A stretch of DNA of 7,829 nt from an uncultured cyanobacterium (GTDB lineage: Bacteria > Cyanobacteriota > Cyanobacteriia > Cyanobacteriales > Geitlerinemataceae): the NCBI GenBank assembly GCA_937121005.1, contig CAKZKB010000101.1, positions 1 through 7,829 on the forward strand, written 5' to 3'. Of this stretch, positions 1-5,667 are shown piece after piece. Numbering within the stretch: position 1 is the first letter of the stretch; each line of letters opens with the position of its first letter. The position numbers were made by a program, and so were the translations under genes. The notes under the pieces were generated by a model that was not told the origin of the DNA, did not search any database, and saw only the letters and a list, made by a program, of their open reading frames with translations.

Positions 1-1150
1 GAACCCATTTACGTTTGGAAGGTTGGGGAACTCGTTCTTCATCTTCGGGGGGATCGAGATCGCGATCGCCTCCGAGATCTACTGAATGACAATACAACTG
101 CTCCCAAGCAGGGGGATCGATATCGGGATGTTGGTAGATAACGGGCAGCCAACTGGCACAGGGAATATCGTTTTCCCACCCTTGCAAGCGCTCTCGAGCT
201 TCTCGCGCCGCTTGATAAAACGGTAACTTCTGCTCGGCGAAGGCTTTTAAGAAATTCGTGAGAAACTCTTGCGCCACAAAATCGGGCACGGCTTCGCGCA
301 TGACGATCGCCAGAGGAAGCTGCCAGTCATCGAGTTGGCGTACCAGCCCCAAACCGTTACAAGAGTTGAAGATCGCCAGTTTCAAGCCGTTATCTGTAGC
401 TTTACGAAGTCCGTACCACAGTTGTTCGAGCTTAATGGCATCGTTCGGGTTGATGTAGAGAACCCCTTCGCCGTCAATGGTTTCGCCATGTCCGGCAAAA
501 AAGATGATATCCCAACGCTGCTCCCAAAGAGAATCGTGGATGTCCGTCGATTTCGGCTCCACGAGGAAGGTGACATCGGCGTTCGGCAAATCGCGCAACA
601 GTTGGCGGTCTTTTTCGACATCGATACCGTTGCTGTTGCCTAAAATCGCTAGAATGCGAACGCGATCGTTGATGGGAAAGGGGGGCGGCGGCGGTTCGGG
701 CACGTCCAACGAACTGAACGCCAAGGCTGCAAAGGGATAGGTTTCGATGAGATCCCAACGATGCCAGGGAAGTTGGCGCAACTGCGAGCAGTCAGTCCGA
801 ATGGTGTAACAAATTTCGTCGTCCCAGTTGAAGGCTTGGCGCAATTTTTTGTCGAGGGGACGGAATTTGTCGCAGTCGAGCCATCTGCGTAACCCTTCAA
901 CCAAGGCGATCGCCCGCGAGCCAATTTCTTCGAGAGACAGATTGTAGCGCACTCTCGCCGGACGGATCCGAAATGGATGCTTGAGGGAACCGTAGCCTTC
1001 TCGCCAGTCATCGAGCAGATCGGCGAGTTCCTTGTTGGCTGGCAGTTCGCCCCATCTCTCAATTCGGCGACCGTCTGCCAAAATAATCGTCAGCTTGACC
1101 TTGCACCCGTCTTTTAATGTGCCGTATAATTCTAGGTTCGCACGCTTCAT
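1..1150 (-). CDS. CHAT-domain (caspase-like) protein, 5' part only, runs off the left edge
   Basis: The frame is open from an ATG at 1150 to the window edge (383 codons, no stop), so the C-terminus is missing. Residues 1-150 are a mixed charged region typical of the stretch before cyanobacterial CHAT domains. A proline run (PEPPPPPFP, about 151-159) acts as a linker. Residues 160-345 read as a CHAT (caspase HetF associated with TPR) peptidase core. The predicted catalytic pair is His221 in IIFFAGHGE and Cys264 in FNSCNGLGL, both in the expected order and context. After about residue 360 an acidic linker ends in basic SKRKWV, as often seen before a membrane or C-terminal effector module, but that part is outside the window. 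CHAT proteins are cysteine peptidases of clan CD used in signalling and conflict systems. The start is supported by GGGGGTGA just upstream. The CHAT call is firm; substrate and role are unknown. Confidence 0.88.
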   Translation of the reverse strand, partial: MKRANLELYGTLKDGCKVKLTIILADGRRIERWGELPANKELADLLDDWREGYGSLKHPFRIRPARVRYNLSLEEIGSRAIALVEGLRRWLDCDKFRPLDKKLRQAFNWDDEICYTIRTDCSQLRQLPWHRWDLIETYPFAALAFSSLDVPEPPPPPFPINDRVRILAILGNSNGIDVEKDRQLLRDLPNADVTFLVEPKSTDIHDSLWEQRWDIIFFAGHGETIDGEGVLYINPNDAIKLEQLWYGLRKATDNGLKLAIFNSCNGLGLVRQLDDWQLPLAIVMREAVPDFVAQEFLTNFLKAFAEQKLPFYQAAREARERLQGWENDIPCASWLPVIYQHPDIDPPAWEQLYCHSVDLGGDRDLDPPEDEERVPQPSKRKWV

Positions 1151-1180
1151 CGTCACCCCCACTGGTTTGAGTTGTCCGAA

Positions 1181-1186
1181 TTTATA
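1181..1186 (-). promoter_or_regulatory. Possible -10 box for the CHAT gene
   Basis: On the minus strand TATAAA lies about 30 nt before the CHAT start codon, in the AT-rich context CTATATAAATT. It would give a leader of about 24 nt. I see no convincing -35 hexamer at 16-18 nt, so this is a weak call. Confidence 0.25.
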
Positions 1187-1394
1187 TAGACATTAGGACA
1201 ATAGTACCATAAGCGACAAGATTGCGTAAAATATGCGATTTGCCAGCAAAAGAGCGAGAACGCGCGGTGACAAGCGCTTTGCAGATTTAAGTTGCCAAAA
1301 AGTAACCAGCAGCATTAATTTCGAGCCAATTTTCCCAAAATTTCCCCGAAAATCCAGGAGCGAGCGATCGCGGAAGGTCGGCAGGCGCGATCGC

Positions 1395-1423
1395 AAGTGA
1401 GAAAGGTGAGGAAACTCTCACTT
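1395..1423. repeat. Inverted repeat downstream of the coiled-coil gene
   Basis: AAGTGAGA (1395-1402) and TCTCACTT (1416-1423) pair perfectly over 8 bp with a 13-nt loop, about 34 nt after the stop of the upstream minus-strand gene. No T-run follows on the minus strand, so an intrinsic terminator is not well supported. It could act as a processing or stabilising hairpin. Confidence 0.45.
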
Positions 1424-1456
1424 AACTCCGAGATACAAAGTGCGAAGCTAGGGGAT

Positions 1457-2047
1457 CTATTCGGGCGGGTGAGAGCCGTTGGGCGGCGACAGGCGATCGA
1501 GGAAAGTGAGATCTAGGTTGCTAGGGGGCAAGGCGGCGGGTTCTTCTTTTTCCGGTGGGGAAGTGGACTCAGTTTGCGGCTCGAGACTGGGGGAGCGAGG
1601 CGGTTTGCGCCCGACGAGACGCTCGACAGTATCGCCGAGGGCGGTGGTGAGGTCGCTGCGGGTGCGATCGTGGGCGGTACGTTCGGCGGCCAGTTCTTCA
1701 GCGAGCCGATCGCGTTCTTGACAGAGGCGATCGAGACGGGCTTGGCGATCGACGAGTTCGGCCCGCAGGCGATCGTCGGGAATGTCGGCAATTTGGCTTT
1801 CGGCGGCCGATCGCGCTTCTTCTTCTACTGGGGGCGCAGTTTTTAGGGCGGCGATCTGGGCTTCTAAGGCCGCGATCGTCTCTTTGGCGCGATCGGCCTC
1901 GCTGCGGCGCTGTTGGGCCTCAGTATTGTATAAATGTCGCCAGTGGGTGGCTTTGGTTTGCTCGGCTTCGCGATCGCGCTGCGCCTGTTGTAGCTGCGAT
2001 CGCAAGGCTTCAATTTCGTCTAACCACTGTTTGTACTGCGGTTCCAT
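1457..2047 (-). CDS. Coiled-coil protein of unknown function
   Basis: A 196-aa protein that I do not recognise as a named family. Residues about 5-80 and 92-145 are rich in E, Q, R, A and L with heptad-like spacing and predict two long coiled-coil helices. They are separated by a short break near KTAPPVEEE. Residues about 148-196 form a proline-, serine- and glutamate-rich, probably disordered tail. There is no signal peptide or membrane segment, so a cytoplasmic scaffold or partner-binding role is possible but inferred. The start lies 10 nt after the stop of the small membrane protein gene, so the two are probably co-transcribed. I see no strong Shine-Dalgarno before the ATG, which also suggests translation following on from its neighbour. 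The reading frame is well supported; the function is not. Confidence 0.75.
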   Translation of the reverse strand: MEPQYKQWLDEIEALRSQLQQAQRDREAEQTKATHWRHLYNTEAQQRRSEADRAKETIAALEAQIAALKTAPPVEEEARSAAESQIADIPDDRLRAELVDRQARLDRLCQERDRLAEELAAERTAHDRTRSDLTTALGDTVERLVGRKPPRSPSLEPQTESTSPPEKEEPAALPPSNLDLTFLDRLSPPNGSHPPE

Positions 2048-2057
2048 AGGTCGATCG

Positions 2058-2351
2058 CTATCGAGACGAACGCTTGTGGCGGGGGGCTAAGTCGGGGAGA
2101 GCCGTCGAGGAGGGACTGGGGGGCAAGTAATAGTCGGAAACGGTTTCGACCGCGCGATCGCTCCTTTTTCGCGATAGCCAGGTACGATAGGTGGCAGCCG
2201 CCGCCACGACAACGACCCCAAACACCAGCAGGGAGGCGCTCCCTTCTAAACCGCCAATGGCAATATCTGCGGCTCCAGCAATGGCGATCGTGCCGGAAAT
2301 GGGTTCTTTGCGGTAGACGAGTTTGACAATGCGATGCCACGCAGCATTCAT
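2058..2351 (-). CDS. Small membrane protein of unknown function
   Basis: A 97-aa protein beginning MNAAWHRIVKLVYRKEPISG. Residues about 18-34 and 39-58 are hydrophobic (Gly, Ala, Ile, Val) and likely form two membrane segments or a hairpin. They are followed by a basic stretch RTWLSRKR, which would place the C-terminal tail in the cytoplasm by the positive-inside rule. The last 30 residues are polar and proline-rich. GGAAG sits 4 nt before the ATG, which fixes the start. It is the first gene of an apparent pair with the coiled-coil gene, suggesting that the coiled-coil protein might work near the membrane (inference). The opening motif resembles small hypothetical proteins I associate with cyanobacteria, but I cannot name the family. 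Confidence 0.72.
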   Translation of the reverse strand: MNAAWHRIVKLVYRKEPISGTIAIAGAADIAIGGLEGSASLLVFGVVVVAAAATYRTWLSRKRSDRAVETVSDYYLPPSPSSTALPDLAPRHKRSSR

Positions 2352-2450
2352 AAAACTTCCGATGGATTGCTCTATGTCTATTCTACAGCTTTATCGGGGT
2401 TCTGGCGATCCTCTGGGAAATTGGGAATGGGTCATTGGTAATTGGTAGAG

Positions 2451-2490
2451 TGTAGGTTGGGTTGAAGATCGTTCCTCTGCCCAACCTACA
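2451..2490. repeat. Dispersed hairpin repeat (TGTAGGTTGGG family)
   Basis: TGTAGGTTGGG (2451-2461) and CCCAACCTACA (2480-2490) form a perfect 11-bp inverted repeat with an 18-nt loop. Similar GTAGGTTGGGTTGA palindromes are common dispersed elements in cyanobacteria. It is flanked on the left by degenerate heptamer-like text (TTGGGAATGGGTCATTGGTAATTGG, 2421-2445). A T-run follows on the plus strand, but no plus-strand gene ends here. Confidence 0.65.
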
Positions 2491-2537
2491 AGTTTTTCTC
2501 ACACCTGCAATTGCACCGTCGCGATCGCTCTTTTTGC

Positions 2538-2777
2538 CTACCGCTCTGCATCATCGAGCCAGCGCACTAGATCCGCTTCGCTCTCGAAATTGAGTAAACT
2601 CACCCCTAAGTCCTCCACGCGGTCGATCGGCAAACGGCGCACTCGTTCGACTAGGGTTTCATCTACCGATCCCAAACGGCTTTCAAGCAAGCGCAAAACA
2701 AAAGATGTCTCGCGTTCGATACCAAGTTCCCGCTCTTTTTGTTGAGCCATACGTTCTACGCTGGTTACATAACGCAT
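2538..2777 (-). CDS. DUF4351-type protein, short version resembling the tail of an Rpn-like nuclease
   Basis: A 79-aa protein. Residues about 25-77 (LRLLESRLGSVDETL ... VRRLPIDRVEDLGVSLLNF ... DLVRWLD) match the pattern of DUF4351. That domain usually forms the C-terminus of roughly 250-300-aa cyanobacterial Rpn/PD-(D/E)XK nuclease or putative transposase proteins. The opening RYVTSVERMAQQKERELG also looks like the linker that normally follows the nuclease domain. No nuclease domain lies upstream: an in-frame TAA and AT-rich repeats come first. GAGGAGG sits 8 nt before the ATG, so the fragment can be translated alone. It is either a genuine stand-alone DUF4351 protein or a decayed remnant; I favour a remnant that has retained a start site. 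Confidence 0.6.
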   Translation of the reverse strand: MRYVTSVERMAQQKERELGIERETSFVLRLLESRLGSVDETLVERVRRLPIDRVEDLGVSLLNFESEADLVRWLDDAER

Positions 2778-2796
2778 TCGTTTTTCCTCCTCAATG

Positions 2797-2807
2797 CCCC
2801 TTCGGGG
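2797..2807. repeat. Short GC hairpin before the DUF4351 gene
   Basis: CCCC-TTC-GGGG, with AAT/ATT pairing outside a single mismatch, lies about 10 nt upstream of the GAGGAGG site. It could shelter or pause at the start region, but it is short. Confidence 0.3.
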
Positions 2808-2895
2808 AATTAAAAATTAAAAATGCAAAATTAAAAATTAGAGAGCGCCCGACGACTTTTTCTTAGAGACGATCGCCCTGATGATGCGAGTCATC
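2807..2895. repeat. 89-bp direct repeat, copy A
   Basis: Matches 3859-3947 at 80 of 89 positions without gaps. The right part contains the 3' end of a four-helix-bundle gene on the minus strand, and the left part is an AATTAAAAATT array with a central ATGC. The repeat ends one base before the stop codon of the PIN toxin. Together with copy B it brackets the protease-antitoxin-toxin cassette. Confidence 0.85.
2838..2895 (-). pseudogene. 3' remnant of a four-helix-bundle (23S IVP-type) gene
   Basis: On the minus strand this stretch reads MTRIIRAIVSKKKSSGAL followed by TAA. That closely copies the last 18 residues of the intact gene at 3890-4249 (MTRILGAIVSKKRSSGAP, then TAA). Nothing of the upstream coding region remains; the sequence switches abruptly to the PIN toxin gene, which is in another frame. 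It is a scrap left by duplication or recombination rather than a gene. Confidence 0.7.
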
Positions 2896-2896
2896 C

Positions 2897-3271
2897 TTAC
2901 GTTATTGTAACCGATCGCGTTTGAGCGTGCGGGGAGTTGACAAGTTGAACATCGTTAGTCAACAGTAATGCTTGTAAACTACGGGCCGTCGCGACAACGA
3001 TCGCGTCGGGAAGTTTGAAGCGGTGCTGTCGTCGTAAGGAAATCGCGGAAGTTTTAACAGTGTCGTTGAGGTTGACAATTTGAACGCGATCGAGAAATCC
3101 TCGAATGTGACGTTCTTCGGTTTCGCTGATATTTGGGTAAGATAGTAACTCCATTTCTGTAACTACAGAAACAAAATACTGACCGGCCGGAAGAGATTCA
3201 GCGAGACGACCGCCAAGATAGTATAAAACGATGTTGGTATCGAGAACAAATCGATTTGCTGCTTCTACCAT
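2897..3271 (-). CDS. PIN-domain toxin (VapC-like ribonuclease)
   Basis: A 124-aa protein with the PIN-fold acidic set: Asp11 in FVLDTNIVLYYL, Glu39 in SVVTEMELLSYP, Asp89 in KLPDAIVVATA and Asp107 in LLTNDVQL. These residues hold Mg2+ or Mn2+ in VapC toxins, which cut specific RNAs (tRNA or rRNA) when released from their antitoxin. Length and motif spacing match a complete single-domain VapC. Its ATG overlaps the end of the antitoxin gene by 7 nt (ATGGTAG), the usual sign of translational coupling in type II toxin-antitoxin pairs. All four acidic residues are present, so it is probably active. The RNA target cannot be told from sequence. Confidence 0.9.
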   Translation of the reverse strand: MVEAANRFVLDTNIVLYYLGGRLAESLPAGQYFVSVVTEMELLSYPNISETEERHIRGFLDRVQIVNLNDTVKTSAISLRRQHRFKLPDAIVVATARSLQALLLTNDVQLVNSPHAQTRSVTIT

Positions 3272-3468
3272 CGATCGCGTTCCTGGCGTTGGTAGTCGAG
3301 GGGATCGATAGTGAGCCGGATCGTGCCTGCATACGTCTCAATACTTGTGCGATCGTCCGGTTCCCGTTGTAAAATTGCCTCGATTTTTTGCCAGTCGTCG
3401 TAGTCAATGATGACCGCAACTGGGCGCATGGCTTCATCGGTGACAATCTGTTTTTTGATGTGTAACAT
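3265..3468 (-). CDS. Antitoxin of the PIN toxin (Phd/YefM-like)
   Basis: A 67-aa protein. The core PVAVIIDYDDWQKIEAIL has the strand-then-helix pattern of Phd/YefM-type antitoxins (typically prevaVLisyedyerLe). In that family the N-terminal part binds DNA to repress the operon, and the charged C-terminal part (here about 38-67, ending YQRQERDRW) wraps the toxin. It lies directly before the PIN toxin with a 7-nt overlap, and 8 nt after the stop of the aspartic protease gene. The pairing and autoregulation are inferred from family and position. A longer product is unlikely, because the previous gene ends immediately upstream. Confidence 0.82.
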   Translation of the reverse strand: MLHIKKQIVTDEAMRPVAVIIDYDDWQKIEAILQREPDDRTSIETYAGTIRLTIDPLDYQRQERDRW

Positions 3469-3476
3469 ACTTACGG

Positions 3477-3839
3477 TTACTTTAACGGGATAGCAGGTAA
3501 TTTCTTCAGGGTTTTGTTAGCAGGATCGATGAGGATACCGACAGATTCGAGGGCTGTGACTCCCAGAATGGGATCGGAGGGGCGATCGCCAAAAATAACC
3601 CGACCGGCTGTAATTTCGCCCATAAACTCAATTCTCGCGATTCCATAGTCGAATTCTTTGACTGTTCCATCAGCGAGTTCGTAGGACATTTTTCCCAAGC
3701 GATCGATGCCAATTTTTTCTAGTTCGCTAGTAGGAACGAGAGAATCGGTTGCACCTGTATCGACGAGAAAAGGAGCTTCGTAAATATCGTCTGGGTTGTC
3801 CAAACTGCGAATGGTAACGGTCACTTGTGTTATTCCCAT
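3477..3839 (-). CDS. Retropepsin-like (clan AA) aspartic protease
   Basis: A 120-aa protein with the flap-and-active-site pattern of single-domain retroviral-type proteases: APFLVDTGATDSLVP has the DTG triad at residues 27-29, and a later ILGVTALESVGILID (about 91-105) matches the second hydrophobic-Gly motif. Such proteins work as dimers, each giving one aspartate. Small bacterial clan AA proteases of this length are frequent in cyanobacteria, often near toxin-antitoxin genes, but their substrates are mostly unknown. There is no signal peptide. The gene stops 8 nt before the antitoxin, so the three may form one transcript. The ATG has no obvious Shine-Dalgarno. I call the catalytic type with confidence and leave the role open. 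Confidence 0.87.
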   Translation of the reverse strand: MGITQVTVTIRSLDNPDDIYEAPFLVDTGATDSLVPTSELEKIGIDRLGKMSYELADGTVKEFDYGIARIEFMGEITAGRVIFGDRPSDPILGVTALESVGILIDPANKTLKKLPAIPLK

Positions 3840-3858
3840 CAGTTGAACGCGATCTGAA

Positions 3859-3947
3859 GAATTAAAAATTAAAAATGCAAAATTAAAAATTAAGGAGCGC
3901 CCGACGATCTTTTCTTCGAGACGATCGCCCCCAGGATCCGAGTCATC
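3859..3947. repeat. 89-bp direct repeat, copy B
   Basis: Partner of 2807-2895 (80 of 89 identical, no gaps). Here the coding part is the genuine C-terminus and stop of the four-helix-bundle gene, and the AATTAAAAATT array is its 3' flank, ending about 20 nt before the aspartic protease start. Confidence 0.85.
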
Positions 3948-4249
3948 TCTTCTGTTTCCGATTGTAACCCAAGCAGGCGCGTTTCGGGAAGAACTTCGGT
4001 GGCGACGAGCAATTTCAGCCAGTAGCGAGTCTCCCGTGCTTCCTTGAGGGCGATGCTCATCTTGCTGACAAAATCTGCTGTACTCTGAGCCGCTTGTGCT
4101 TCTTCAACATTAGCACCGATGCTCGTCCCAGAGCGCACTAACTGGTGAGAAAGTGTTCTGGCAACTCCAGGATAGCGATCCAAGTGTTGGCACAACTTGA
4201 CGATTCGGATGGCTAGCTGTAAAGTTCGCTCGCAGATGTCCTTTTCCAT
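3890..4249 (-). CDS. Four-helix-bundle protein (23S rRNA intervening-sequence type)
   Basis: A 119-aa protein if translation begins at the ATG at 4249. An upstream in-frame TTG at 4270 would add 7 residues but lies almost at the predicted transcription start. The signature RSGTSIGANVEEAQAAQS ... DFVSKMSIALKEARETRYWLKLL is that of the TIGR02436/S23-IVP family: small helical bundles that form oligomers. They were first found encoded in 23S rRNA insertions and are now known as free-standing genes of unclear role. Avd of DGRs belongs to the same fold superfamily. Avd proper is recognised separately at 5910, so this gene is a relative rather than a second clear Avd. It sits directly downstream of the template repeat but has its own -10 box. 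Its 3' end is duplicated at 2838-2895. Confidence 0.88.
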   Translation of the reverse strand: MEKDICERTLQLAIRIVKLCQHLDRYPGVARTLSHQLVRSGTSIGANVEEAQAAQSTADFVSKMSIALKEARETRYWLKLLVATEVLPETRLLGLQSETEEMTRILGAIVSKKRSSGAP

Positions 4250-4274
4250 AACACTTATCAAAAACACCAATTTG

Positions 4275-4280
4275 ATTATA
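4275..4280 (-). promoter_or_regulatory. -10 box for the four-helix-bundle gene
   Basis: A perfect TATAAT on the minus strand, 25 nt before the ATG at 4249, in the context GGATATAATC. The -35 region falls in the AT-rich array and has no good TTGACA match. A transcript would begin near 4268, which supports the ATG over the TTG start. Confidence 0.5.
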
Positions 4281-4292
4281 TCCTGAAAACCC

Positions 4293-4315
4293 TTTTTAAT
4301 TTTTAATTTTTAATT
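4293..4315. repeat. AT-rich heptamer-type array (TTTTTAATT)
   Basis: Three tandem TTTTTAA units followed by TT. This is the same motif as in the two 89-bp repeats but in the opposite orientation. It lies between the template repeat and the four-helix-bundle gene and is typical of cyanobacterial short repeats. Confidence 0.7.
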
Positions 4316-4329
4316 GGGAGCGTAGCGAC

Positions 4330-4343
4330 TTGCCGGGGGGCAA
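4330..4343. repeat. Hairpin across the 3' end of the template repeat
   Basis: On the coding strand TTGCC-CCCC-GGCAA forms a 5-bp stem with a 4-nt loop that spans the TR boundary. The variable repeat lacks it because its sequence diverges at 6061. Its role is unknown; it could mark the template end or be chance. Confidence 0.4.
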
Positions 4344-4460
4344 CAAACACGAAAACCGTAGTTGTTGATGATGTTGTCCCGATCGCCCGGATTGTTCCTG
4401 TTGCGGTTGGCACAGCGACAGTTCCTAGGATTGTTGTTCCACGAACCGCCGCGCAGGAGC
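4336..4460 (-). ncRNA. DGR template repeat (TR)
   Basis: This 125-bp non-coding segment is the template copied into the target gene. It aligns without gaps to 6062-6186 with 106 identities. Of the 19 differences, 18 are at TR coding-strand adenines (11 A-to-G, 7 A-to-T); the last is a G/C difference at 4449. Read in the target's frame it gives LLRGGSWNNNPRNCRCANRN and on to NNYGFRVCCPP, with 11 Asn codons (AAC or AAT). That is the classic design in which AAY codons can become many residues but never stops. It starts 20 nt after the reverse transcriptase stop on the same strand, so it is probably made as part of the same transcript. The true ends of the TR RNA cannot be set from the repeat alone. 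Confidence 0.94.
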
Positions 4461-4480
4461 CGGAGTTGCCTGCCCCGTCT

Positions 4481-5539
4481 TCACCGTCTCGGCAAACCGA
4501 GAGCGGCGAATATCTTTTGCTGCAAGCGCCAAGTGTTGCCGCGATTGAGGTGCGCGACCCAGCTTTGCAGGCAGTTCTCAAAATAATCGAGATCGATCTT
4601 TCCGGTATCGTAATCCATTTTATGACAGCGCAGGCGACGGCGACCGCGACGGAGATTTTCGTTGCGAACCCGAAGCCGATCGCCGAGCACCCGAAAGCCG
4701 AGAAAACTGGCTCCGTGACGGGTTTCAAAAATCTGGGTTTTGACCGGATGCAGTTTTAGCCGTAGGGTGGCCAGATAGGCCTCCATCTGGCAGCGAGCCG
4801 CTTCTAGAAACGGACGATCGTCGGAAAACAGGGCAAAATCATCGACGTAGCGGACGTAGTAGCGACTGCCAAATCGCTCGCCCACGAAGCGATCGAAGCC
4901 GCTCAGGTAGACGTTAGCGAAAAACTGACTGGTCAGGTTGCCGATGGGCAAACCCCGCGATCGCTGGTAGGGAGCAAACAAATCGTCGCCGGGAAAGTAA
5001 TCGACGACTGGTTCTTGAGGGTTGCTATTGTCGATAATCGCATCGACAAGCCAGAGGGTATGGCGACATTTGAGTTTGCGGCGGACGAGGGATTTGAGGA
5101 TTTCGCGATCGATACTGGGAAAGTATTTTTTGATGTCGCACTGGAGAACGAAGCGATGGCTGCGTACTAAATTAACGAAGCGATCGAGGGCGCGATGAGT
5201 TCCGTAACCAATGCGATTGGCAAAACAGTTGTCGGTAAACGTGCGCTCGAAAATGGGTACGATAACGTTACAAAGGGCGTGGTGAACCACTCGGTCTCGA
5301 TACGGTGCAGCCGAAATTTGTCGTCGTTTCGGCTCCATCACGTAGAACGTGCGATAGGCTCCCGGACGATAGGTTTTATCTTGAAGTTGCTGTTGGAGTT
5401 GGATGAGGTTGCCCTCTAAATCGTAGTTGAATGCCAGAATGTTATCTCGGTAGCGCTTGCCTTTCTCTGCCTTTCTCGCCGCCAAAAACAGATTCTCGAA
5501 GGCGATAATTTGCGGCCATAGATTTCCGTAACGCTTCAT
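4481..5539 (-). CDS. DGR reverse transcriptase
   Basis: A 352-aa reverse transcriptase that copies TR RNA into mutated cDNA, which then replaces the variable repeat of the target. Catalytic aspartates are Asp135 (LQCDIKKYFPSID) and Asp233/Asp234 in YVDD (231-234). The motif GLPIGNLTSQ at 196-205 has the xxGxxxSQ form typical of DGR enzymes, where group II intron and retroviral enzymes usually have SP. This form is linked to their low fidelity opposite adenine. The downstream FLGFRV and thumb region (about 278-345) are present, so the protein looks complete, and no maturase or endonuclease domain follows. Its ATG overlaps the last codon of the avd frame as ATGA, and GGAG lies 5 nt upstream. 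The template repeat follows 20 nt after its stop. Confidence 0.96.
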   Translation of the reverse strand: MKRYGNLWPQIIAFENLFLAARKAEKGKRYRDNILAFNYDLEGNLIQLQQQLQDKTYRPGAYRTFYVMEPKRRQISAAPYRDRVVHHALCNVIVPIFERTFTDNCFANRIGYGTHRALDRFVNLVRSHRFVLQCDIKKYFPSIDREILKSLVRRKLKCRHTLWLVDAIIDNSNPQEPVVDYFPGDDLFAPYQRSRGLPIGNLTSQFFANVYLSGFDRFVGERFGSRYYVRYVDDFALFSDDRPFLEAARCQMEAYLATLRLKLHPVKTQIFETRHGASFLGFRVLGDRLRVRNENLRRGRRRLRCHKMDYDTGKIDLDYFENCLQSWVAHLNRGNTWRLQQKIFAALGLPRR

Positions 5540-5667
5540 GCTCGCTCCATGGCTTCTGGTTGACTAGAAACGCTTTTGCGTTGTTGTTGCTTCAGCCATC
5601 CCCCCAAATGGCTACCGATATCGTGCATTTTCTCGCTCGCGTATTCATAGCGGCGCACCGAAATTAG
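5536..5667 (-). pseudogene. avd: Separated C-terminal part of avd after an in-frame stop
   Basis: Directly after the TAA at 5668-5670 the same frame continues for 43 codons: LISVRRYEYASEKMHDIGSH, then LGGWLK and a polar tail, ending in TGA. The YEYAS ... DIG ... LGGWLK pattern is the conserved last helix of Avd, so the stop interrupts a real gene and does not end it. A single base change in the TAA (for example to AAA) would restore a 124-aa protein. The frame ends in ATGA with the reverse transcriptase start, showing the original coupling. A GTG four codons after the stop could in principle restart translation, but I see no good ribosome site. Confidence 0.82.

Larger units (their letters stand above)
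1151..1456. other. Intergenic stretch between the coiled-coil gene and the CHAT gene
   Basis: These 306 bases hold no gene I can support. They contain HIP1 octamers, a hairpin close to the end of the coiled-coil gene (1395-1423), and an AT-rich stretch near 1181-1200 that may carry the CHAT promoter. A 67-codon minus-strand frame in the interval (1193-1396) has no clear ribosome binding site or recognisable domain. Confidence 0.6.

Noticed and set aside
269..643. A 124-codon plus-strand open frame
   Set aside because: It lies opposite the CHAT catalytic core, with no ribosome site and no recognisable motifs.
649..1062. A 137-codon minus-strand open frame inside the CHAT gene
   Set aside because: The in-frame CHAT reading on the same strand has clear domain motifs; this alternative frame has none.
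1193..1396. A 67-codon minus-strand frame with a hydrophobic C-terminus
   Set aside because: No convincing ribosome binding site or family features; it lies in an intergenic region and overlaps the hairpin and HIP1-rich sequence.
2020..2340. A 106-codon minus-strand frame over the small membrane protein gene
   Set aside because: Cys/His/Arg-rich composition typical of a shadow frame; the other frame has a Shine-Dalgarno and membrane segments.
2807..3947. Possible CRISPR from the repeated AT-rich blocks
   Set aside because: Only two copies almost 1 kb apart with genes between them; no regular spacers.
4303..4728. A 141-codon minus-strand open frame across the template repeat
   Set aside because: It lies in a different frame from both the reverse transcriptase and the target, overlaps the reverse transcriptase end, and is open only because of the composition of the TR. 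The TR is a template, not a gene.
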